DNA of 64,000 nucleotides, taken from the NCBI GenBank assembly GCA_015832175.1, contig WJXW01000005.1:1054001-1118000 (forward strand), read 5' to 3'. Below are positions 9,542-21,339 of the stretch, one piece after another (the stretch's first letter is position 1; every line of letters starts with the position of its first letter). Source of the DNA: Paraphaeosphaeria minitans (Eukaryota > Ascomycota > Dothideomycetes > Pleosporales > Didymosphaeriaceae). The position numbers and the translations under genes are program-made. A model generated the notes under the pieces. It was not told where the DNA came from, made no database searches, and saw nothing but the letters and a program-made list of their open reading frames with translations.

Positions 9542-10580
9542 TTGAGATGGTGAGAGGTGTCATTACCGGAGGAGCCTAGGCGACAACGTGACATGGTCGA
9601 CAACGCAGCACGTCCGCGCCTTGCAAACGGCGGGTTGGAAATAGCTCGAAACGGGAAATTGAGACTTTTCAAATACGAAAGGAACAGATTGCATGTTGCT
9701 TCGAGCAGTGACAAGGCAGTGCGTGACGATCCTCGGAAGAGGCCTCGACACGACATGGGATGGCGAATGAGGGACGCCTGATGAAGAGGCCAGACCAGGG
9801 GGCATCATCCATGGTGGGAATTCGCGGGACGTCCACTGACAGGTAGGTAGACTTGATGATGGTGGTGGTGGTGGTGGTGCTCGTGTTCTCGCGTTGGCTT
9901 CCGGTGACGAGGAGAGGGCGTTCGTTGCGCACCCCCGGGCATCGGTCAACGGCATCCAACATGTCAACCTGTTGCCCTTGTGGAGTGCGGTGGCTAGGTA
10001 GGTATTTGTCTGCCCTGTCGCGGTGAGGTCGAAGACTGGGCGACACTGGCCGGATGCGTGTCGAGGACGGGATGTGCTGCCGCGATGAAGGCAGGGGGCT
10101 TCTGAAATGGTCAGCCCGCAGGAAACCACGCCCTCCGGGAAGGCGATAGGGTCGATCCCTCCACGATGCAATTCGGGGCGACGAATCTGCGCTGTGCTGG
10201 CGTTCTTGCGGCCAATTGTGCCCCTGTCGCAGTACGAGTGATCGCACCTGGGTTGCCCTGTTCGGCCTGGTTTTCCTTGGCCGTGCCCTCGTCGATAAAC
10301 CCGCTTTCCGGGCGCTCGTCAGACATCCTCTCCGACACGAGCCAGCGCATCGATTGCGGGTCGCTCTCGTCTATCGTTCTAAAAGCCCCCATCTGCCCAT
10401 CCTCCACTTGCCCTCACTTGCCATCGCCTTGCTATTCTGAACCCACCCATTCGCGTCCACCACTGTCATCAACGCACATCACCTCCCAACCACTTCTTGC
10501 ACAGACAGTTCCGTGTCACTGATCATCGCCCATCGCCAACCTCGGTGTGCTTCGACGCCTCGCGTTCTCAGCGCCAAAAC
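9542..10580. other. Long upstream region of the zinc-finger-like gene; no supported gene
   Basis: About 1 kb with a GGT trinucleotide run (about 9860-9880) and a pyrimidine-rich stretch near 10,380-10,560. Several ORFs occur on the minus strand (for example 10171-9563) but carry only low-complexity Thr/Pro stretches and no domain. It is most simply the promoter and 5' leader of the gene starting at 10,581. An in-frame upstream ATG at 10,497 could add 28 residues to that gene. Confidence 0.55.
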
Positions 10581-12473
10581 ATGGCTACGGCCTCCTTCTC
10601 GAGTAGTATCGACCAACTCAAACAAGCCTTTTGCAATGAGTACTCTCATCTCTCAGAGCAGCACCGCCAGCAGCTGTGGCTGCAGCATGTCGCCACCCTG
10701 CCCAGCAGCCCCCAACAGCCCTCTCAAGCACAACATGTCCCGCGGTCCATGTCGACTTCAGCTGCCAACATGACGCAACTACTCGTATGAATCTTGTTCT
10801 TTGGTCTACCCTTCCCCGTTGACGAAGCCTAGGTCGACAGCTATGGGCACATGGGTCGCGTTCACTCCTCCGTCTCAGCCATGGAACACCCCATCTCCCT
10901 CCCAGCCGACAACACCCTCCAGCGATCCAGCTCAAAAATGTCCAACTGGCAGTGTCCTTTTGATGACCAGACCAACGCATATGTCTTCTCACATGCATCA
11001 ATGTCAAGACAATCAGCACTCCAGCCCATCAACGAAACGACTTTCACCAATGACAGCACGGTTGAGTACTCACCAGATGACTATGTCAACTTCATCGAGA
11101 CCTCAGACATTGCCCACCTTCCCCCTTCCCAGCCCCAACACCAGCCCCAGTTGCAACTAACACCCAGCAACCAGTGGATGCCGTCATTAGAGGTTTCCAC
11201 ATCACCTAGCACACCATCAACTGCTCTCATGACGCCGGTTACTCTATCAAGTAACTCAATGAGCCGTCAGAGCAGCTTCAATCCTCAATCCGCTGATGAT
11301 TTTTCGATGTTGCGTTCAGATTCTCAAATGTACCCCATCCTCCCTGAAGATGGGTCTATTTCTTTTCCACCAGATGTCAATCTTGTACAGAAGGGTATCA
11401 GCGGTCACGCTGATACCCTTCATTTCCTATCTTCTACCGGTTTCACTGGCATGCCCAGTGAAACATCTTTCCTTTCTCCCGTTGCCCCTGTTTCTTCGGC
11501 AAGTGTTCAAGCACTTGCCCAACATCAAGAGAGTGAGCCGTGCCTGGTGGAGGATATGCGGAGGTCGGCTTCAGCATCATCGACGTCGGCAAGCGACAGC
11601 GACGCAAGCTTCGCTTCTGCGTCGTCCGACCGCTGCCACTCTCGCCATGTTCGCCGCGAACGCGAAATCATCGCGCAAGCCGGCAGCTGCAGGATCGCGC
11701 CCAAGGCCGTTTCCAGCGCTCCCCAGACCACATCCGCATCACCCAATGCTCAGATGATGCGGATCCAGTCTGAAGATGGGTCCTCGCGCCACGTCGGCAT
11801 CATCAGCAAAGCACCGTACGTCCGCCCGCAGCACCCCAAGATCCTGTGCCCGTACTGCAGCGAGCGGCCCGAGGGCTTCCGCGGCACGCATGAACTCGAC
11901 CGCCACGTCGCGCGCGCCCACACGGCCGTCCGCAAGGGCTTCATCTGCGTCGCGCCCGCCTTCGACAAGAACTTCCTCAGCGGCTGCAAGCACTGCCGCA
12001 ACCGGAAGGTCTACGGCGCGTACTACAACGCCGCCGCGCACCTGCGCCGCGCACACTTCCATCCGCGCAAGCGCGGCCGCAAGGGCAAGAACGACGAGAA
12101 GCGCGGCGGCATCGGCGGTGGCGACGACCCGCCCATGGACTACCTCAAGCAACACTGGATCCGCGAGATCGAGGTCGAGAACAGCAGCAAGGCGAAGAGC
12201 CCCAAGAACAGCGGCGCGTCGCCCGCGAGCGAGTCCGAGAGCGCTACCGAGCACGACGTCGAAGCTTCCCCGTACGATATGGAGCTCACGTATCCGGTCG
12301 ACGCGTCGATAGAACCGCACGCGTACGTCGACTTCGGAGCATACAACACGGTGAACACGAACGACGCGGATGCTGCGGCCTCGATGTACAATGCGTCGTT
12401 GCTGTATGCGACGCAGGCACCGCCGCTGCCGCCGCCTAGTGACGACTTTGACTTCGATGCGTATAGAACCTAG
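10581..12473 (+). CDS. Fungal C2H2-like zinc-binding protein (putative transcription regulator)
   Basis: Two exons: 10581-10784 and 10833-12473, with a 48-bp intron (GTATGA...CCTAG), giving 614 aa. The N-terminus MATASFSSSIDQLKQAF holds a helical segment, followed by a long Ser/Gln/Pro-rich region that may act in transactivation. A compact Cys/His region lies at about residues 395-480: ILCPYCSERPEGFRGTHELD with HVARAH, then FICVAP...CKHCRNRKVYGAYYNAAAHLR with RAHFHPRKRGRKGKN. This arrangement, two atypical C2H2 units followed by a basic patch, occurs in a family of uncharacterised fungal proteins. The C-terminus is acidic. A nuclear DNA-binding role is inference. An in-frame ATG at 10,497 is an alternative start. 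Confidence 0.78.
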
Positions 12474-13108
12474 TTGGGTTCTATGCTCTTTCTTCAACTT
12501 CTTCTCTTTCTCTTCCATCCTCTTCTCAATTGCTTCAGTTTGTATTTTTGCACGGGATGGCGCTGGAAGCTGCTTTATACGAATGGGAGGAGTACACATG
12601 ACTGGCTAGTCGGTAAGGCTGCGACCGCCCCAAGAGCTGGGGCAGGTCTTGGCGAGATATACATAATAGGGCCTTTGGTTTAGGCTGGTCTTTCTGAATA
12701 GTCTCTTTCTGGACGCTTGACACGAGCTGTTAATATACTTTTGGTAGTACAACCTGTTTGTTGCCACTTCATTGTTGTTTGAGTCCTGAATACGAGTACT
12801 AGTAGCTACTGTGTACTGTTATAACTTGCTTTGTCGTAGTTGGACCGCAGAGGCTCAGACAAGCACGACCAAGATATCATCTCAAGCTCCTTCAGGCTCA
12901 ACCGTGCCATTGAATACAAGCTTTCGTAAAACACAGGGATCTATACAGCCATGGCATCTAGCCAGACCACACGCGCAATGATGGATATTAATAGTAGTGT
13001 GATTATAGCGTACATAACGAGTCGCGCTCCAAAGTACCTAGCTCAAAACCAGCGTGGATATCATGCAAAAGAACGACGACAAGCGCTACAGCTACGCCAA
13101 AGCGTCCC
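12474..13108. other. Convergent 3' intergenic region
   Basis: 635 bp between the convergent stops of the zinc-finger-like gene and the CAP-Gly gene. It is T-rich after the first stop (CTTCTTCTCTTTCTCTT), as in a 3' UTR. I see no ORF or RNA gene that can be supported. Confidence 0.6.
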
Positions 13109-15557
13109 CTAGAACGCATCTTCATTAGGACAGGCTGTGACATCGTGGCCCTCGTTTTCGCAGAGAGCACACCACTTATCTGGATCAGGTGCGGATTCGC
13201 CCTTGGGAGGGACGAGACCGGCGCCGGGCGAAGGCGAGGTCGCGGAGAACAAAGGCGGCGGCGGAGGTAGGTCGCCTCTTGGCGCGTTGCCAGGCGCTTT
13301 AGTCGGGGTGACTGCTGAGGAGCGTTGTCGGTCAGACGACACGGACAGGTTTTGTAGACCCTCGATGACTGCGTCTTTGCCATTTCGAGCGCCGGGAAGA
13401 GGCTTGGGGACTTCAGAGACGCCCATGGCAGGGCAGTTGAGAATGTCGTGGCCGCCCTCCTCGCAGAAGCCGCACCAGATGTTGTCGCCATCAACAGACG
13501 AGAATCCGTCGGCTGACTCAGTCATGGGCTCGAGTGCTGGCGGAGCGTCGCGGCAAGTGGCTTGCGGCGAGCCTCTCCAGCTCACTACGGTGCCTTTTGA
13601 GTCCCTTCCGGATAATCGCTTCTCTTCCTTCGCCGTATGCTCCGAGACGCCATTGCTAACGAAGCTCTCGCGTTGGGCATTAGCACTGATTTGCTCCTTG
13701 AGTCGCTCAATTTCCCGTTCCAGCTCCTCTTCCCTGAACGCTTTGCGCTCGACAAGCCCACGAAGCTCCTCCTTCTCGCGCTCAACTGTTTCCACTCTTG
13801 CATTTACGCTCCGAAGTTCCTCAGGGTTGACCGAAGATCCTTGACGTGATAAAGGAGACCGCTTTTGTTCCTCAGCAGGACCAGAGCTCAAGGAGTGTAT
13901 GATAGCCTTCAGACCACGGATCTCGTCGTCTCGCTGCTCAAGGTCTCGTGCCCCAGGGGTCGCAGGGCTATCCACCATGGCTCCTGCACCCTTCAAGGCT
14001 GCTGCTGCCTTTTCCCGTTCTCGGCGCAACTCGGATCGACCACGCTCGACCTCACCACGAAGAAACTCAACTTCGCCACGAGCTTCAGCTTCGCCTCTCC
14101 TAGCATCTTCCAAGCCGTCCTCAAGCTCTTGCACAAGTTCTTCGAGTTGCTTTAATTGCATGGCGACCGTTGCAACGTCTTCGCCTCTCGAGTGAAACTC
14201 CCGCAGCTCTTCCTGTAACTCTTCCACTTTCCGTTCATACACGCGTTCGGTCTCGGTACTGGCCATCTCAAGTGTATCAATGGTACTCCGGAAATCAGCT
14301 CGGTGCGCATCAAATTCGGCCGTAAGCATGGCAATCTTCTCGTTCTTTTCACGAAGGATGGACCGCAATTGCGTCACATCGCCCGATTCCTCGCCACTGT
14401 TCCTTGATCCGAAACTCATGCCGTCATCGGGTAGCATGCTTTGAATCTCGGCCAGACTTGACTCCATCTCTGCAAGCGATGCGGCTTGTTCCTTCAGTTG
14501 CTTGTCGCGTTCCTCAAGGAGATTACTCAGACGTGCCACCTCCTCGTCGGATTGACTCGAGCCAGGCCGTCGGCCCCTGGAGCTTGCGGTTGAGTTGCTG
14601 ACTCTTTTGGCCGTGGGTGTAGTCTCTGCATCCTCGTCTATTATATCATGATGGCCTAAGCGTGAGTTGTTGCGCGAATAAGGTCGAGGTGGACCTGGTG
14701 TCCGCGGCTTTTGGAATGCAGCGGTCCTGGGTCCAGGGCTATTGAACCTTGGTGGACCGATAGCGCTCTTGGAGAAACCCGATGGCGTGATGGAGCCGGC
14801 TCTACTGGGTGTAGGTGTAAGGCTGGGCTGCTTGCGGAACGGCGACTCTGGGCGTAGTGAGGGTCTACCGGGTTGTTTGAACTGCGGGCTGGGTGCGCGG
14901 GCCCCAGGACCGAGAGACTGGGAGAATTTGGGTATCGAGGGCGTGTCGGGACTATGCTCTGGTCGTTGACGAGTCGAGGCGCTGAAGTCTGGTTTTCCGC
15001 GCATCGAGGCGCTGTAGTTTGGCCTTTCGCGTGTCGATGTGCTGAACTTGGTGCCGTACGACGGAGTGGTGGGCGTTGGGGGCAGGTCGGAGCCGGAAGT
15101 CGCTCGTTTCTTCGCTCGATGGATCGGTAGGAATATCCCCGAGCCGGGAACTGAGGTTCGGAAGTAGCTCGTGCTGTGCCAGTCAGTATGCATGTGCTGT
15201 CCACGTTGGGCTCACATACCCCTCGACGTCGCCGTCGTTCTTCCCACGCGTTGCAAACTGTCTGCTGAGCTCAACACCAGCGAACACACCAGGCTTGCCG
15301 CGCACGCTGCCGATGAACTTCACCACGCCCGTCATGGCCCCCGGCACGTCCACCAAGTCGCCAACCTCGAGTTCGGAGCTGTCGATGCCCATCATGCTGG
15401 TGGGGGTGGTAGATTTACCGACAAGAGCGTTCAGACTGGCCTTGCGGGCTACTGCCGTAGACTGCGAGAGCGACAGAGCCGGTGAAGAAGCAACACTTGT
15501 GAGCGTGTGTGAGGGCCGAGGCGGCGCCAGCCGTCGGGGCGTGGTCTGAAGGCTCAT
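13109..15557 (-). CDS. CLIP-170-type CAP-Gly microtubule plus-end protein
   Basis: Two exons on the minus strand: 15557-15220 and 15173-13109, with a 46-bp intron, giving 800 aa. The N-terminal CAP-Gly domain (about 64-132) contains GVVKFIGSVRGKPGVFAGVE, GKNDG (105-109), and, rebuilt across the intron, EGTSYFRTSVPGSGIFLP. A Ser/Pro/Arg-rich linker follows (about 135-350), then a long coiled coil (about 355-630). Two C-terminal zinc knuckles sit at about 680 (WCGFCEEGGHDILNC) and 780 (WCALCENEGHDVTAC). The protein ends NEDAF, an acidic-aromatic tail reminiscent of the CLIP-170 end. Domain order matches CLIP-170/Bik1/Tip1/ClipA, which track growing microtubule ends through EB1 and recruit dynein. 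The start at 15,557 is chosen as the first Met with family-like sequence (MSLQTTPRRL). Confidence 0.9.
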
Positions 15558-16393
15558 CCTGGCAACCCAGGTGAGTAGCACCGGGAGTGTATGTTTATTG
15601 TTGACAAGGAGCGGTTCGGTTGCGCCACCACAGGGGCATGCCCCACGGCCCATGCGAACCCGCCCATGCAAACATGGCCACCACCCCAAACGTCAGTCAT
15701 GATCAGTCGCAGAGCGATATGTACCACTCAAGGACAGAGTCGGCCTCGCAGGACCACCTCATGCTGCTGGATTCGAGCCACATTCCAAGTCTGTCTACGA
15801 GAGTCAGTGTGCGCCCATTGATCCAGCGTGTGCTTTCGAGAGCAATCTCCGGTGCAGCACCCTCGCCTTTCTCGCAACGGGAATGGAGGCAGCAGGTATC
15901 GATCCATCTTGCATGAGTTGAAGCAATATCTTGCAGCTGCAACCTTATTCCCCATAGATAGTCTGTGTGCAGCGCCGTGCTACCACCAAACTCCTCCACC
16001 GTTGCGAGGGGTTACCGGTACCTACCCGCCAGCTCTTGGTGGCCTCTGAATTGATGAGCGCGAGTAACGAAGGGAAGTGACACGGCCGATAATGCAACTG
16101 TCTCAGAGGCAGCCTTCAATCTCAATCTTGGTTGTTTCGTGCATCCAGAGGCCGCTCCTTTCGATCAGGAACTGCAGAAATTAATCACATTCAGTCCTTG
16201 GTGTCAACTCCACGTCCCAAAACAAGATGCTCATCCGCACCTCTCCCGACTCGGCAAGGGCGACCCCTCCGCCATTGCCTCGGCTCGGACGTCTGCTAAC
16301 GATTGCCGCTCCCCATCTTACGCGCCTACAAAACACGAGAACCATGCCTCGTCCTCCGGATTCCTACCCTGGATTCCCCACAATCTCTCCAAA
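15558..16393. promoter_or_regulatory. Shared upstream region of the CAP-Gly and APH-kinase genes
   Basis: 836 bp between divergent start codons. It contains no supported gene. Upstream Mets in frame with the plus-strand gene (from 16,139) exist but encode a non-conserved sequence, so I treat this as leader and promoter DNA. Confidence 0.45.
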
Positions 16394-17601
16394 ATGGCTG
16401 GCGCAGTACGACAACCCATAGACGTCGCTTCCCTCGAGCGCTACATCTCTTCCAATGTCCCGGAAATCGCGCTTCCCATCGAAGTAAAGCAGTTCGGATA
16501 TGGCCAGAGCAACCCTACATACCAATTAACTGACAAGAAGGGCAACAAGTATGTCATGCGGAAGAAGCCACCGGGGACGCTGCTTTCGAAGGTATGCACA
16601 ACCAGAAAGAAATGCAGACGTGCACGCTGAAGATGGTAGACAGCGCATAAAGTTGACCGCGAGTATCGGATCATCCACGCCCTAGAGACGACCGATGTCC
16701 CCGTACCCAAGGCGTACGCTCTGTGCCGAGACGAGAAAGTCATAGGATCAGATTTCTACATAATGCAGTTTCTCGATGGTCGCATTTTTGAGGATCCATC
16801 CATTCCTGGCGTCACACCAGAGGAGCGCTCGGAGATGTACGTCGCATGATTCGGCCCTGGCAAGTTGAAGCATGCTAATCATCATTTAGGTGGCACTCCG
16901 CTATCACAACTCTGGCCAAGTTCCACCGCGTCGTGCCCAAAGACCTCGGCCTCGAGAGCTACGGCAAACTCTCTGGCTTCTACAACCGTCAAATCTCTAC
17001 CTTTAATACTATCTCCAAATCACAAGCAGAGGCAAAGGACAAGGAGACAGGCATACCCGTCGGCAAGATTGCGCATCAGGACGACATGGTAGCTTTCTTC
17101 AGCGACTCAAAGACGCAGCCCAAGGACAGAAGTAGCTTCGTACACGGTGACTACAAGATCGATAACGTAGTGTTCCACAAGACCGAGCCTAGAGTCATTG
17201 GCATTCTCGACTGGGAAATGTCAACGATAGGCCATCCTTTGAGCGACTTGAACAATCTCTTCGCGCCATACTTGTGGGCTGATAAGAAGAAGTCACTGGG
17301 TAGCCGTGCCAACGAGGCCTTTCTGCCTGGCAAGACCCCAGGTCTGCCCTCAGAGGACCAGCTCGTAGCGTGGTACTCGCAGGTTGCTGGATGGGACCCC
17401 AGACCAGATTTGACCTGGGGACATGCTTTTTCGACGTACAGGTCGGCCATCATTATGCAGGGCATTGCGGCGCGGTACGCGCTACGCCAGGCGAGCAGTG
17501 CACAGGCTCACGAGTACGGCTCACTGACGACCCCGTTTGCTGAGGCCGCGTGGGACTTGGTCCAAACGTATATGAGATCGCATGAGAAAGCGAAGCTGTA
17601 G
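16394..17601 (+). CDS. ACAD10/ACAD11-like APH-fold phosphotransferase
   Basis: Three exons: 16394-16591, 16640-16836 and 16890-17601 (introns 48 and 53 bp, the second with GCTAATC), giving 368 aa. It is an aminoglycoside-phosphotransferase/choline-kinase fold. The N-lobe has [17 protein letters not shown] and a Lys in [14 protein letters not shown]. The join gives [16 protein letters not shown], the expected alpha-C helix region. The Brenner-type catalytic loop is [14 protein letters not shown], and the metal-binding Asp is in [17 protein letters not shown]. Sequence is closest to the kinase domain of ACAD10/ACAD11, which phosphorylates 4-hydroxyacyl-CoAs before beta-oxidation. Here the domain stands alone without an acyl-CoA dehydrogenase half, as is common in fungi. 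Substrate is inferred. No clear targeting signal is present. Confidence 0.88.
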
Positions 17602-18823
17602 TGGAGATGATAACATGTTGTCTTATGGCTACGTGCACTTCTTCCAGACTCTAGCCTGATTCTGACTGCTGGCACTAGAAGAATGCTTCCCTACACCTTG
17701 AAGGGTCAATCGTCACCTCAGCTGGTCTGCTCAGTATACACTTTAACAGTAATAAAAGCGTTGTTCCGTGAAGCGAGCCGACAACCATGGGCAAACGTGC
17801 CGTCCACTGACCGGTATATGTCGGCTATTTGACACGCCTTGCCTCGTCAGCCTTGCAGCCTCGTAGTCTGATGTCTTATCCTTGTTTCGCTGAGTAGTCC
17901 GTAGACGCCCAGTCGTATACTCTTGCTATTGACACACTATGCCTCATCAGTTTCGCAGCCTTGTAGTCCGATGTCTTATCGTTGATCGTTGCAGCTGTAA
18001 GCCTCGGAAGCACCAGTGCACAGGCGGTTGGACAATTGAACACTGTTCCAACTCGTAGAGTACGAGGCCAATCTCATCCCGGCGCTTTGGAATGCAAGTC
18101 GTGTCCACGGGTTGCACTGGCGCTGGCTAATTTTCATGTGGAAGAGGACGACTAGGATGATGATTAAGATGGAGGAAATGTTAATGACGAGGCCTTCCAC
18201 AGTGGTCAACAATGAAATGAAGGGAACCTTGGGACTGGACCTCATGTGAGGATACACGCTCATTCACTACACTTTAAGCTGAGAAACGTGTAGTGGAGTG
18301 AATGAATCAGGTTAAGGTGCGCTCATGTTCGTTGTTTTTGTGTCAGTCGCCGTGGTACATGAAGCGGCTGACGGCGGTAGTGGCAAGCCCCTGTCCAGCA
18401 GCCTCATCCAGATGTGAACTCTACCCTGCATTCGCTGTTCAGGATTATGCACACAAGGGATGTGTTTCCCATCGCGATTTTTGCTCAGGAGATGGCTGCC
18501 GGGCCCCAAGGTGAGGGGGTCCAAGTCTTGGGCCCGAGCTCATCACGCTGCTCGGTATACGCATATATGTAATCACCCACGAATCCATACCATCGGAGAC
18601 ATTCAGTCTTATTCATGAATTGCAAAGTGCAAAATGGTATCATGTGCTTGTCGACCTGTAGCTTGGCTCCGTCAACACATGTACCGGTCCCGGAGGGGTT
18701 CGATGTGAAGAAGTAACTGGGTACATACCCACAAGCTTTTCCCTAAACGCCGATCAATCGTCCCTTCGTTCCTAGACCTCAACCGGTGGATATCATGGAC
18801 CGCTCCGCCGTCATGTACCGCGC
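17602..18823. other. Intergenic region with an imperfect 100-bp-period repeat
   Basis: 1.2 kb between the APH-kinase gene and the 3' end of SmG. A 55-bp segment at 17,830-17,884 recurs imperfectly at 17,930-17,984 (both start TGACAC, share GTAGTC and GATGTCTTATC). Short ORFs in this stretch have no recognisable features. Confidence 0.6.
17830..17984. repeat. Imperfect 55-bp direct repeat, period 100 bp
   Basis: The segments at 17,830 and 17,930 both read TGACAC, then TGCCTC(G/A)TCAG, GCAGCC(T)TGTAGTC-like sequence and GATGTCTTATC. Most differences are C/T or G/A changes. No function is apparent. Confidence 0.75.
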
Positions 18824-19188
18824 TCAATGCCTTCCTCCTCCACCCCTGTGGTCGTCCGTGTTGATGCGGTCGAGCGCCTGTATTAAGTCAGTGGGGTTAA
18901 TGGTGATATGGAGACTTGGGTATACAGACCTCGAGCATAACAACAGCGTTTCCTCGAATGACGACCATGCCGAGCCTCTCCTTTCCGCCGTCTTTTTTCT
19001 CCTCGACAGCTTCGTCCAACACAACGTTCAGGTAGACATCGTATCCTCGGAGCGTTCCCTGGACTTTGCGGCTGCCGTTCAGCGACACGAGAATGCGCTT
19101 TTCGAGGTACTGCACAGAGTTAGCATCTTCAGTGGGAAAAGAAGTACACATATCCCACCTTCTTGAGCTCTGGCTGGGCTTGAGGCAT
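18824..19188 (-). CDS. Small nuclear ribonucleoprotein SmG
   Basis: Three exons on the minus strand: 19188-19159, 19109-18930 and 18877-18824 (introns 49 and 52 bp), giving 87 aa. The rebuilt protein starts MPQAQPELKKYLEKRILVSL and carries Sm motif 1 (NGSRKVQGTLRGYDVYLNVVLD) and Sm motif 2 (LGMVVIRGNAVVMLE), followed by ALDRI. This matches SmG (yeast SMX2, human SNRPG), a member of the seven-subunit Sm ring on U1, U2, U4 and U5 snRNAs. Length is right for SmG, with a Gly/His-rich tail slightly longer than in yeast. Exon 1 is only 30 nt. It is divergent from the Ntr2 gene, 265 bp away. Confidence 0.93.
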
Positions 19189-19453
19189 CTTGAATATACG
19201 CCGGTGTGGATGTGTGGTCGCGCGGTCGCGTCGGTGAAAGCGTGCTAGGTATCGCTGTACCTATTGTCGATCAGGAAGGTGGCCTGGGAGGTGTTTATAG
19301 TGTTGGCGTTGTCGCTTGGTGGAAAGCTGTCGAGTTGCGCAGATCGAAAACTATCCCGCAGCTCAAGGTCTTGGCGTGCTACGCTAGGCAAATGTAAAGT
19401 CACTGGGTCTTTCGCGCTTCAACCTCACTGTCTGCACCACATAAATCACAACA
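19189..19453. promoter_or_regulatory. Bidirectional promoter region of SmG and Ntr2
   Basis: Only 265 bp separate the start codons of two spliceosome genes on opposite strands, so they probably share promoter elements. I see no strong TATA box. Co-regulation is inference from layout. Confidence 0.5.
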
Positions 19454-20836
19454 ATGAAACGTTCAGGCTCAGGACGCGTAGCGCGCAAGATTGGCACATA
19501 CAACGACACTTTCGCCGACAGCGCCAACAGCGCCGACAGCTCGCAGAACGAATCGCAGAGCCAGTTAGGTACGTTTTGCGCGTCACTATCGCAAGCTTCT
19601 GTTTCTGACCTTCGTAGGTGAGCCGTGCTAACTCACGGGGTAGACACTGTAGTCAGAAGACCAAATTTCGGGAAGAGCAAGAAGCGCTCGTCCTTGCGCA
19701 TCTCCTTCGCACCTGGCGATTCAGACGCACACGATGGCGACGAGTCGAGCGATGCCGCTGTGTTCACGCCAAAGAAGTCCAATCTCAGCCGCGTAGCGCA
19801 AGAAAGAAGCGCGCAGCTCAGAGCAAGATCTCCGCTCGTACAGGAAGCGCCGCGACCGGTCACAGACGAGGCCCGACCGAGCTACAATTCAGACTATCTC
19901 GCTGAGTTGCGAAAATCCACACCCTCGAAGCCGAAAGATCTGAAGCCGTCAGCTGAAGAGGAGGAAGAACAGCGAGCCCTTGACATAGCTGCCAAGTTTG
20001 GCTCTTCTGCTCCGATATCCTTGGATCCTGAGACATCCGCCATCCCTACGCAGGCGGAGATTCTAGAGAAGAAAGCAAGGCGGAGACGGTTGGCACAAGA
20101 GCAGAATGCCTACGAAGAGGATGAGGACAGGCCGTGGGCCTCGGACGACGATGACGACGACGAGTTTCGCACACACAAGGACGAGATCTCTCTGCGACCG
20201 AAGGAGAAGTGGGGTGAAACTCGCCTCGTTCGGGACGATGAAGACATCGCAGAGGGCTTTGATGACTTTGTTGAGGACGGAAAGATAGCCATGGGACGAA
20301 AAGCAGAGCGCGAAACACAGCGGAGACGGCGTGCCGAGATGGCTGATCTCATCAATGATGCTGAAGGTGGATCAGGCAACGACGGCTCAGACGACTCTGA
20401 AGAAGAGCGCAACGCAGCGTTTGCTGCAGCGCAAGCTCGTTCGGGGAGGTACGGACAGAAGGACATGGACGAGGAGGACGGTGCAAGAACTCCACCGCGG
20501 ATTACACCGTTGCCAGACCTCGGAGATATCCTATCCAGCCTACAATCGGATATAGACGCAAAGCAGCAGCGCCAGGAGCTGATTCGCAGGAAATTGGAAG
20601 AATTGAAGGAGGACAAGGTCCGCGTCGCCGAGCGAAAGCAGTACCTCCAACAACAGTTGCAGGAGACTGCGGAGAAGTTTGAGAAGCTGCGACAGGAGGA
20701 GGGCTTACCGGCACTGCCCTCGAACCCCGCAGCCGGGAACAAATTGATTGCTGAGAGGGGCCTAGACAGCCTCGGGACAACTCCAGTCGGGACTACGCCC
20801 ATGGACACAGGATCGAGTGCGTCGGATGGAGAGTAG
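19454..20836 (+). CDS. Ntr2-domain protein (spliceosome disassembly, NTR complex)
   Basis: Two exons: 19454-19568 and 19644-20836. The 75-bp intron carries a GCTAAC branch site before GGGGTAG. The product is 435 aa. It begins MKRSGSGRVARKIGTYND. The join gives SQLDTVVRRPNFGKSKKRSS followed by LRISFAP, the conserved N-terminal motif of the Ntr2/GCFC group. Acidic Asp/Glu stretches at about 190-205, a coiled coil at about 330-390 (DAKQQRQELIRRKLEELKED onward) and a Gly/Ser/Thr tail follow. Ntr2 works with Ntr1 and the helicase Prp43 in releasing the intron lariat and recycling snRNPs. Length fits the filamentous-fungal form, which is longer than in yeast. It is convergent with Cmc2. Confidence 0.78.
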
Positions 20837-21035
20837 ATAGCTGATTGATACCACCAACCAGACGGTTGCTCCCAAGCTTCTTGTGTCGTACATGCTACTC
20901 GATACACCGTGGGTATACACAGTACCCCGTCCCACGCAACTCCACCCTACTATACAAAGCTCTATCACAAGTGAACTCCAATCCAACTCCAGGAAATGCA
21001 TGCTGTTCTTCCCTTCTCTCTCCCACCCCGCACGG

Positions 21036-21339
21036 CTACGAGTTTGCGTCAATCTCGGCCCAGACTTTCTTGATGTGCTCCCGCTTCTCCTTGGCGGCTT
21101 CGCGATTCAGCCGTGTCTTCTCGAGCCGCTGTGCGCGCAGACACATGTTGACCTTATACTTCGCGTCGGTGCATCCGCCGAAGACCTTGTGCATGAAGCC
21201 GCGGGCGTGGCACTCGTCGAGCGCAGCGACCACATCGGCGCAGCCTAGCAGCACTCGTGAGCTCTCGACACGGCGGCGGCGATGGCCAGAACCCCAACGT
21301 ACCCTTCTGGACCTCCTCGGTGTGGAGATGGGGATGCAT
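21036..21339 (-). CDS. CMC2: Cmc2-like twin-CX9C mitochondrial protein
   Basis: Two exons on the minus strand: 21339-21303 and 21244-21036, with a 58-bp intron, giving 81 aa. The start MHPHLHTEE is diagnostic of the Cmc2 family. Two CX9C motifs are complete: CADVVAALDEC and CTDAKYKVNMC, separated by HARGFMHKVFGG. The tail is a basic helix (RAQRLEKTRLNREAAKEKRE). Such proteins are imported by the Mia40 relay into the intermembrane space; Cmc2 acts in cytochrome c oxidase assembly. The join codon (GGC) and both Cys pairs support the model. The prefoldin gene starts 265 bp away on the other strand. Confidence 0.92.

Noticed and set aside
11739..12599. 286-codon minus-strand Arg/Ala/Val-rich ORF
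   Set aside because: Antisense shadow of the GC-rich zinc-finger-like coding region; no domain.
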